Part shown: positions 56,220 through 64,000 of the stretch, one piece after another
Layout of the letters: each line of letters starts with the position of its first letter
Position numbering within the stretch: the first letter of the stretch is position 1
Assembly (NCBI RefSeq): GCF_030247185.1
Contig: NC_080571.1
Coordinates: 364,001-428,000, forward strand
Length of the DNA stretch: 64,000 bases
From: Malaya genurostris
Taxonomy: Eukaryota; Arthropoda; Insecta; Diptera; Culicidae
Direction of reading: 5' to 3'
Notes under the pieces: generated by a model
Database searches by the model: none
The model's input: the letters and a program-made list of their open reading frames with translations, nothing else
Told to the model about the DNA's origin: nothing
Program-made: the position numbers and the translations under genes

Positions 56220-56702
56220 GAAGCTTATGTATCGGCTTTTCAGTCTTATATAAATTGAGAACTCCTTTATTTTTTCTTCTACCGACGTTTCGGTCCTTAT
56301 TGGACCTTTTTCAAGGAATCTGTAATGTTGATTGTGTCAATTACATTCATAATTACAATCTATGTAAACATTTTAACATTCACCGACAATTATGGTGTTC
56401 TTTTGTCTGTTAGTTCTAGTTGAACATATAGTGGTCGTACTTTATCTACCACTATTGTGAAAATAAATTATTTTATGCTATTGTGAAAATATCTTGTACA
56501 ATTTTTATTGTGCACCTACTGTAATTTGCGAAATAATAAATTATAACGTTTATTTTAGACGATCCTAAAAACAGACACTATCGGCGTCATCGTCATTAAG
56601 TCATTACGTCATTACAGATTACAGATTACAGAAACGTCGGAAGAAGAGAAAATAAAGGAGTTCTTAATTTATATAAGACTGAAAAGCCGATACATAACCT
56701 TC
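56220..56702. mobile_element. 483-bp long-TIR element with ACGTTTCGGTCC motif
   Basis: Inverted repeats of about 70 bp run from GAAGCTTATGTATCGGCTTT to TCTTCTACCGACGTTTC. The direct repeat TGCCATTGAAGC lies at 56213-56224 and again at 56733-56744, about 30 bp beyond the right TIR. The left TIR is followed by CGGTCCTTATTGGACC, a 5-bp stem hairpin. Confidence 0.75.
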
Positions 56703-56813
56703 AAATACCCGTAACAGTCGTTAACAATGTAGTGCCATTGAAGCATTAAAACCTAACTTTGATTGCACAGTTTTTGAAAAACCGGTTCGAAAATTTAACC
56801 TGAAATCCCAGAT

Positions 56814-57056
56814 ATGAGCAGCATGTGGTATTTGTATCTACGACAAGATCTGACAACTGGTTTCTTATTCTTCCTTGATTATTCGTTACGTATCGAATAC
56901 AGTGATGACAGATTTATTGATGTAGGTGAGTTAATACGCATTTATTTAAGTCAAGCATATTTCGCACCACGACAATTGTTGTATATTAATGAATTCCGTT
57001 GTAAGGTCCGAGAAATAATGGCTGATAACTCTAACCAGGCACTCCACTATAAATAA
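56814..57056 (+). other. Unrecognised 80-aa open frame
   Basis: It starts at an ATG: MSSMWYLYLRQDLTTGFLFF, then DDRFIDVGELIRIYLSQAY. A GGTGAGT donor-like site lies inside (about 56924). No family is recognised; it may be chance or a short exon. Confidence 0.2.
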
Positions 57057-58525
57057 GAAAACTTTGCATTGAAAATCGTTGACTTAACTCATTGTTTCAA
57101 AGTCACATGGAATATTTATCGTACGAAATGGTTGTATACTACGAAACGGCATTCAAAAAGCTCTTGCCAGTGAGCCATTCTGCAATATTTATTGCAACAG
57201 ACGTCTTTAGTTCAAATAACTAAATAATTGGTTAAAACAATTGAGACATTTTTTGCTTTCATGCATACAGGTAACTTTGCTGGGATTGTTTCATTGCCCG
57301 GTTGTACGAGTGACACCTCATTGAAACGTTTCATTTTTCGCTAATGGTGTATGTCATTGCTCAACTGTAACGTTTCATTACTCGTTCGTGATTCGTGTCT
57401 TTGCTAGGTGTAGTTGATTTACTGCCAGAACGAAAAATCAAAACTAACAGTTTAATTGTTGTTTTGCGATCGCTGGTTTTTGCGTGTACTTATCATCACT
57501 ACCCATAAGCCCACCAGGAACTTTTATTTTCCTGGACGGAGTTATCTAAATCAACCAATCAGAAATTGGAACATTTTGCCATAATATCAATCAATATTTC
57601 CACTGTATATTGAATTGGATTATTCACGCCGTCAGTGGAATCGTTAAAAAATTAAGGTATGTATGCTTTCAAGCAAATTGAGTAGTGAAAATCATAAGAC
57701 AAATCTTATGATGCATCAAAAATCACCAAAATCATAATTTCGTAAGATAAATATGAAAAATATACCTCTGCAATATACATCTTATCTATCACTATTATAG
57801 TTTTCATACGGCCAACTCATGAACTTTACAACATATGAGAGAAGTTATGTTTATCATAGAAATTTCGCACAATGTTCCTAAAAATTTCGTACGATTTTCA
57901 TAAGGCGTTTTATTGGAATTCCTATTTTCGTGATTTCCTAAGGCGGTCTAATGATTCGCTTACGATATTCTTGTGGCTAAAAATCATACGAAATCATTAT
58001 GAAATTCCATATATTTTTTGCCTGAGTGTATGAATGTCAGAAATGTATGAATTAAAACCTAACTTAAAACTTCGTACAGACTTTATAGCTACATATATTT
58101 TAATCGTTTATTGCTGACATAAAAATCAATACTATTAAAATGGAAACTGCAATCATTCAGTGGCTTGTTCTGGCCGTGCGGTGTGTGGTGAATTGAGATT
58201 TGAAGCAAGTCTATGTTTTGCAATAATCTTCACGGAACGTAAATTAATTCATTCTGATAGCATGTGGCAAACGATGTTCTCAGCCAGATCTAACAATGGG
58301 GATCAATCTTTGAACTCTGGTTGAGCGACATAAATTACCGTTTGTCACGTGTTTTTCTCACCCAACTAAACTGGATCTTCTTATTCATTTTCATTTTGTT
58401 TAAAATATGATATGAACATCTTTTTTTTAAGAGGATTTATGATCCCAGTTAAACTAAGTTAAGGTAAAACAAAATTGTGTTCAATCTAACCAACCATATC
58501 AATATTGAAGTAACATTAAAATTTT
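57057..58525. other. Intergenic, no gene seen
   Basis: 57650-58010 is rich in ATCATAAGA/TCTTATGAT words and may be an old MITE. The remainder is unannotated apart from the duplicated segment at 57532-57590. Confidence 0.4.
57532..57590 (+). repeat. Copy of the SDR upstream segment (11637-11690)
   Basis: CTGGACGGAGTTATC, CCAATCAG and (T)GGAACATT are shared in order and spacing with the SDR gene 5' flank. No SDR coding sequence follows here. Confidence 0.6.
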
Positions 58526-58750
58526 TTGCTTCCATTAAAGGATAAGATGTATAAAACACTTCACTTTCAGAATTGTAAACTAGCTGACTCAGTTGGTGAT
58601 GCAGAGTTGATCCCGCATCCAGTTGCTACTCTGAAGGTAAAATCATTGCATCCGGACTTTCCACTAGCACTAAGCATGTGTGCTAGAGCATCGGATATTT
58701 TACGGAACCGGGTGAATAACATTGTAGGAACATCCTTCCAAGGTGCTTAA
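58526..58750 (+). other. Unrecognised 74-aa open frame, possible exon or gene scrap
   Basis: ELIPHPVATLKVKSLHPDFP and LALSMCARASDILRNRVNN have a protein-like composition, preceded by an AAAG acceptor-like site. The frame ends at TAA after TSFQGA. The family is not recognised. Confidence 0.3.
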
Positions 58751-59111
58751 TGTCAAACCGTCAACTCTGCAGCATTATCTTCGAGTGAGTCTTACCGCAT
58801 ATATATTTGATTGAAATTGTGCATTTATAAAAGGATTCAAGAGGTACTTTCAGCTTTACCAAAGAGTTCTAGCGAGTAGTTGTAAGACACGATCTGCTTT
58901 GTAGGATTTTCAATTATCTACTTTTCTGGCGACAGAAATTAGTTGTCCAATTATTTCAGTGTTGTTTAATTACGTACAGTTAATGGTTTATAAGCTTACG
59001 TTATTAAGTTTATGTTTACTGAAGTCATATCACTCTATATCACTCACACATTCACTTTGTATCTCACAACACTTTAAACATGTATAATTTTATTTACATA
59101 CTTCTTCAGTT

Positions 59112-59246
59112 GCTAGAGTTCTCAAGTTTCAACCCAAGCCTGTCCCGCAAATAAATGCGAACGGTAAACTACTCGTTTCACCCGAAGAAAAAGCTAACGT
59201 CATTGAGAATCATTTTGTTTTCAAATTCAAACTAAAAATTTATCCT
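59112..59246 (+). pseudogene. LINE RT-upstream scrap
   Basis: One frame reads VARVLKFQPKPVPQINANGK and LLVSPEEKANVIENHF, the linker just upstream of RT in I/Jockey-type LINE ORF2. It is followed by a stop. Confidence 0.6.
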
Positions 59247-59297
59247 TGATTGTACAAGGTTAAACTCGAGCATAATGAAAACCAGATTAAATTTAAG

Positions 59298-60142
59298 TTA
59301 TTCCTTCACGATTTTTCGAACTTTTAGTCGAACGCTCTTCATCAAGTTCCGGACAAGTGTTGCATCGCATTTTTTCGACGTTTGATCCCAAATTTTTTTC
59401 GCTACATGTTCCTAGTTGCCTTACCAGTTTTCTTGAAGATCCTCTTCACGATTGCCCAGTAACGTTCGATAGGTCGAAGCTAAGGGCAATTTGGTGGATT
59501 GATATTTTTCTCCACAAAATTTATACCCTTTTCCGCAAGCCAACAGTGGAGGTAAACTATGCTGCTTATATAAAGGCAGCAATCTCTTCTGGAGACACTC
59601 AGATCGATAGATTTCTGCATTTGTAAGTCCGGTAGTGTAAAAAATGGTTGACTTCAAACCACAGGAACATATTGCTTGCTAAACCAGTACCTTTCGACCG
59701 AATTTCTCCACTTGAATCGACCTGGCCGCATCGCTCACATCCTCCCCAACGACGACAGTAAAGTATTGTGGACCTGGCAGGATTTTTGAGTTCTCCTTTA
59801 CATGTAAAAGACGCGAATACAATTTCCGGGCCCTTGTTGCTGCTCGCTTCTTCTTTTCTACACTTTTTTTTCGAGATTTTCTGCTTCTTGTAGGTCTTCA
59901 GGTGATTTCGCCCCTTGATACACTGGATCATTCCGACACTCGTTGGCCAAATCACGTATTGACATTGATTTGTTCTTCATGATTAGAGATACCACTTTCT
60001 GGTCCAGTTTCCGATTGGAAGTACCGGATTTTCTGCCTCTTCCTGGTAGCTCATCCAAAGAATAATGTTCCCCAAACTTATTAATGATGGTTTTAACACT
60101 GGCATGAACCTTAATTTTCACTTCCTTTTCAATACGCGACAT
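59298..60142 (-). pseudogene. DD37E transposase, multiply broken
   Basis: The start MSRIEKEVKIKV (60142) jumps in frame to HASVKTIINKFGEHYSLDEL, losing about 22 residues of the helix-turn-helix that the 39.7 kb copy keeps. It continues DELPGRGRKSGTSNRKLDQK, then, through several frame changes, a KFGRKVLVWQ-like stretch, YRSECLQKRLLPLYKQHSL and RPIERYWAIVKRIFKK. This last block has the third catalytic Glu, with a TAG just before it. The tail LVRNLMKSVRLKVRKIVKE ends the family alignment. It belongs to the 39.6 kb subfamily, distinct from the 49.4 kb element. Confidence 0.8.
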
Positions 60143-60297
60143 TTGGAAAACGCAGAATTTCAACCGCACAAACAAGTAAACAAACGAAAGCTGACAGCAG
60201 AACGCACAGCATGCAGTGATCTGAGCATAAAAAACCATCACAAATAGTTGCGTACAACACAAATGTATGTTGATAGCTTATTTTCGATACACTCCGT
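59298..60297 (-). mobile_element. DD37E Tc1/mariner transposon, degraded copy
   Basis: The 5' terminus GGAGTGTATCGAAAATAAGC lies at about 60297 (minus strand), matching the element at 39595. The transposase runs down to a stop at 59298-59300. The 3' terminal repeat is not recognisable. Confidence 0.8.
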
Positions 60298-60714
60298 AGT
60301 ATTGAAGAATCTGTGTAAGTGACCTACTCACTTACCTACCTTACGATGCTTTCCGTATTCCAGCTGGCAGTCTCCTTGATCGACTGCTGTACAGTATTTT
60401 GACGTTAATACGCCTTTTCAAAATTTACCCTCTGAGAGGAATAAGTTTTTTAATGAGAACTTTCTCTTGCTGTAACATCGGAAATATGCCAATTCATCAC
60501 GCTCGTTTGCATTTGTCGTCTGAATTTCGCTGTTCAACTGCACGAGTATGAAAGAAAATCCTTGATCGAACTTCAATCATTACCTTCTACATTTTGGTGA
60601 AGATTTGGTAGTGAACATTTCTGGCGCCCGAAGCAAACTCAAACATAATCGCCCCCTCCATTTTTTTTAACAAACACCATGAAGACGAACACACATTATT
60701 TCGTTTTCCTGTAT
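60298..60714. other. Intergenic, no gene seen
   Basis: It contains CGCCTTTTCAAAATTTACCC at 60411, echoing 53965. Nothing else is recognised. Confidence 0.35.
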
Positions 60715-61260
60715 CTCAAGTAACATTTTCAATTTTAGTAAATACTTATAGCTCTTTTGAGTGTTACATCTTAATTCCCGCATTGAAACTGTAAACGCCA
60801 CAAAAGCATTCTGAAAACCATTCTAAGATCATATTGCAGCCAAGTGGATAGTTCCCACAGAAACAAAAGAATACGACCACCATCGAAAAGTACCCACGTC
60901 ATCTGGACAATCCAGATATGTAAGATTCATCCCCTCAGCCACTACCGACTAAAACTGGAGACTGGATCCCTCAGAGTTTCGGTTGTCAGCAAACGACAAT
61001 GTGCACCAAAAACAACAACGTTACAATTCATGAAATTATCCTAGTTTTAAGTACAGTTAATAAATACTCTCGGCATCTTAGAGCTAAGGCAGTGAGCTTC
61101 AATAAAAATATTCTGTTGAATAAAAAAAAGGGACAGTTTTTCATAAGGCTAATCATATAAAGCGAAAGGAAGAACCAGTATACCCCTGCGTTAAATTTAT
61201 TTCGAAATGGTTCAAACTTCAAGAAAGGTTCAAAACCTGTTTCATGATCAATATTAAAAT
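60715..61260. repeat. Partial relative of the 1.1-kb TA element at 8422
   Basis: CAAGTAACATTTTCAATTTT and the following AGTAAATACTTAT parallel 8424-8455. GATCAATATTAAAATT near 61238 parallels 8650. The middle is interrupted by unrelated sequence. Confidence 0.55.
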
Positions 61261-61289
61261 TCCATAGTAATAATATATAAGATTTTTTA

Positions 61290-61990
61290 CGACTGAACCT
61301 GAATTCATGAACTAAATTTTGGATACGAATTCTGAATTTAGATTCGGGGTCTGGATTCAGGAAATGAATTCTAGATCCTGAATTCAGGAGCTAAACGTGG
61401 ATCCTGTAAATGAATTCTGGAATTGAATTGACAGTCTGAACTTTGACAGCGGAATTCTGGAAAAGAATTATGAACCTGAGTCCTTATTTTGAACTCTCGA
61501 CTTACTTCTGGATTCTGGATTTAGGGCTTGGAATCTGGACCTGAATTCTAAAATGAGCTTTGAAACATAATTCTGGACCAAAATTCTGAATCTTGATTCT
61601 GGAAATTAATTTTGGACCTCAATTTTAGATTCTGCATTTGAATTGTAGAATTTGATTCTGTATCTGAATTATAAATTTGTATTCTGGTTCTGGGAATGAA
61701 TTCTGGACCTTAGTTCTGAGCTCTTATTCAGGACCTGGATTCTGCATCTGATTTCTGGACTTGAACTATGGACCTGAATTGGGAGTCTGGGTTCTGGATT
61801 TTGGATTCTGGACATGAAATCAGGAGCTGAATTTTGGACACGAATTTTAGATTCTGCACCAGTACTTGGATTCTGGAAATGTTTTTTGAACCGAAATTCT
61901 GGAATTGAATTTCGGACATGAATTATAAAATTGAAACTCTTGAATTCTTGAATTCTGGAACATTAACTCTGGATCTAAATTTTAGGTCTG
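61290..61990 (+). repeat. Degenerate ATTCTGG array, left part
   Basis: There are dozens of (G)AATTCTGGA, GATTCTGG, GGACCTGAATT and similar words at 10-20 nt intervals, without exact periodicity. The strand bias is strong: TTCTGG far outnumbers CCAGAA. Confidence 0.8.
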
Positions 61991-62025
61991 AATTTTACAT
62001 GTACGCTTTTAACCTGCCTTCTGGG

Positions 62026-62803
62026 CAGGGCTTGCATATTGAAGCAACGAATATGAACGAAAGGGTTTCACTATCTGTGCTATTCACACACATTCGTATG
62101 TCAGGTAGAATTCACAGCGCAACCCAAGCCAGGAGAGCTGCTTCGTTCGTTCATTAGTTCATGAATATGCCCGCTTGCTGAGACCTATGCTTCATGAGGT
62201 TAGCATTTGATGAATGGTTCTCATATTGTAGATGCCTATGAGGAAACTAGTTTCATAACTTTTAGTTCCGATGAATATTAATTTAAAGAACATTGCTTTT
62301 AGTGTTTCTAGGATATGTACACAGTGTAAACTGCCAAGAAACAAATGGATCGTTTTGAAAATGGGCTCAAATGCAAAATTTCTGCTATAAAATGTTTAAA
62401 GTCTGTTTGAAATGTGATCAAATTTGGTCTTGGAATGCGAACATTATGTTAAAAATGATTTCTGTAAACCTACTTTTTAAAAATAAACCGTAAACATTGC
62501 CTATATGACGTTGCTTCGCGTCTTGTAGCACACCGTCAGTGGTCTTCTTTCTCGTACAATACTAACGAGAGTGAACCCTTCATTTCATTACATTGTCATG
62601 GATTGCTTAGTTCATGTGTTAACTGAGAATGAGAGCACAGACAATTTACTTGGCAAGGGGAATTGGTCTGCTCAGTAGCATATACTCTCACGCATCCAGG
62701 TTCTCTCTAATATAGGTCTCTCATTCAGCTATGTCAAGCAAAGTGTTCACAGCAGATATTTTTTGTTGCTTCGTTCGTTTGAGGATTCACAATACAAGCC
62801 CTG
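62026..62803. mobile_element. 778-bp hAT-like element inside the ATTCTGG array
   Basis: The ends CAGGGCTTGCATATTG and, inverted, CAGGGCTTGTATTGTG have a perfect 8-bp target duplication CTTCTGGG at 62018-62025 and 62804-62811. The interior shows no transposase. GAACGAA/TTCGTTC words lie near both ends. Confidence 0.88.
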
Positions 62804-62811
62804 CTTCTGGG

Positions 62812-63290
62812 CCTATATTCTTAACTAAACTTCGGAGTAGAATTCTACAACTAGATTCTGTATCTGAACTCTGGACATGGATTCAAAATCTGTTCTGGAA
62901 TCGGATTTTGTAAATAAATTTTGGACCTGGATTCTGAATTAGGAACTGGATTTTGAACTTGAATTCTGGATCAAATCCAACTTAACTTCAGAACCTGGAT
63001 TCTGCATCTGATTTCTGGACTTGGATTTTTAACCTGGAATCTGGATCAGCATTCGGGACCTGGGTTCTGGATCTGAATAATAGAACTGCATTTTGGACAT
63101 GAATTTTAGATTTTCAAACCAGTACTAGGATTCTGGATATGAATTTTGGACGTGGATTATGAACCTTAATTCTGCATCTAGAATCTAACCTTGGGTTCTG
63201 GGAATTAAATCTGGAACCTAGATTCTAAACCCAAATTCTGGAATTGGATTCTGAGCCTGATTTCCAGAGCTGAAATCTAACTAGGACCAA
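62812..63290 (+). repeat. Degenerate ATTCTGG array, right part
   Basis: It continues the array at 61290-61990 beyond the hAT-like insertion, with the same word set (GGACCTGGATTCTG, CTGGAATTGGATTCTG). Confidence 0.8.
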
Positions 63291-63299
63291 AAGTTTTAG

Positions 63300-63865
63300 A
63301 AATTTTTTTTTTCGTTAATAACGATTCTAATACTAGTGAAAATTTGATCGAAAATAACTAAACATATTACCGATTGTATAGAGTTAATATGATTATGTTA
63401 AGCAATTTTGGCTCATTCTGGAAAGGCGAACCAGAGAAAAATAACATGTTTTCCAAACAAAAAATCGCTCCCGCTGTCGAGATACGAAAGTTTTGCGGAC
63501 TAAAACATTTAATTGTTTCCTCGGCTGTTCACCAAAATTTTAAAGAATTTCATCCTAGAACGGTATGGTATTATTTTTCATGCCAATAAATGTCGTAGAA
63601 TTCAAAACTTCGGGAACTAAAATTTTAAAAAAAATTTGTTTGCTGTATCGAGATCTAAAATTTCAAAATTTATTTAAAAAACTCGACTCTAAAACCCAGG
63701 AAAATTTTGAGGTTGAAGAAATTTATAGAACTGCATGAAACATCGCGATCTAGTGTCATCTTGAAAATAATTCGAAGAAATTGACAATGGAAATTTCGAG
63801 ATCTCAGAATTCGAAATATTTATTTTTAAGGCAAATGTCTTAGAATTTCACGAATTTCCGAAATC
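63300..63865. other. AT-rich stretch, no gene seen
   Basis: AAATTTT-type words with recurrent GAATTTC/GAAATTC. No coding pattern. Confidence 0.4.
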
Positions 63866-63867
63866 GA

Positions 63868-64000
63868 AAATTCTGTTTCGCCTTTCTCATATATAAAGGC
63901 TATGCAATTACTGTGAAAATCGACTTTTTAACCGAGGCCCGGAGGGCCGAATGCCACATACCATTCGACTCAGCTCGAACTGAGCAAATGTCGGTGTGTG
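63868..64000 (-). repeat. Dispersed mosquito repeat, reverse copy running off the window
   Basis: It reads CGCCTTTCTCATATATAAAG, GGCCCGGAGGGCC and ACCATTCGACTCAGCTCGA, the inverse of the 3' part of 29302-30932, and enters a TGTGTG tract at the window edge. Confidence 0.85.

Overview
The window is animal, and very probably from a culicine mosquito. It is AT-rich, gene-poor and packed with interspersed repeats. The transposon set fits mosquitoes: I-clade LINEs with RNase H, DD37E Tc1/mariner elements (a family described from mosquitoes), many MITEs with TA, TWA or 8-bp target duplications, a tRNA-like SINE, and at least six copies of a dispersed repeat that ends in a short ATGAGAAAGG-type motif. 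The species cannot be named from the sequence alone. Bacterial features (operons, ribosome binding sites, CRISPR) are absent. Family names below come from reading motifs; no database was searched.

Layout. 1-4430: degraded I-clade LINE (+) with a 140-bp tandem duplication in its endonuclease and a 427-bp AT-flanked element inserted in its tail. 4951-6725: host gene RAD9 (-), three exons reconstructed here, 520 aa. 6945-11420: nest of small TIR elements and a LINE relic. 11751-13997: two tail-to-tail SDR oxidoreductase genes, one intronless (+, 255 aa) and one with a 57-nt intron (-, 256 aa). 14296-21405: a large I-clade LINE (-) with ORF1, RT and RNase H but no endonuclease, and a G-rich tandem-repeat 3' UTR. 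21508-26806: nested MITEs, an internally deleted maT-like (DD37D) transposon and an intact-looking SINE with 8-bp target duplications. 26881-28110: the most interesting locus, a TTA-flanked MITE containing a TA-flanked 889-bp TIR element, which in turn carries a two-exon reading frame for one MBT repeat closely resembling Scm (Sex comb on midleg). 28774-44175: dispersed mosquito repeats, including a 329-bp tandem array and an (AC)n tract, with hAT-like MITEs and LINE scraps. 44797-50560: deleted mariner (DD34D), truncated Jockey/CR1-like LINE (-), and a nearly intact DD37E transposon. 50563-64000: mostly unannotatable AT-rich DNA, with minisatellites, a long-TIR element, a second broken DD37E copy and a degenerate ATTCTGG-type array interrupted by a 778-bp hAT-like element.

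Functionally, only three loci look like ordinary host genes: RAD9 (9-1-1 DNA-damage clamp) and the two cytosolic SDR reductases. The MBT reading frame is a fourth possible gene of transposon-captured origin. Everything else with coding capacity is transposon-derived and broken. Several short open frames (37859, 56814, 58526) could be host exons but are not recognised.
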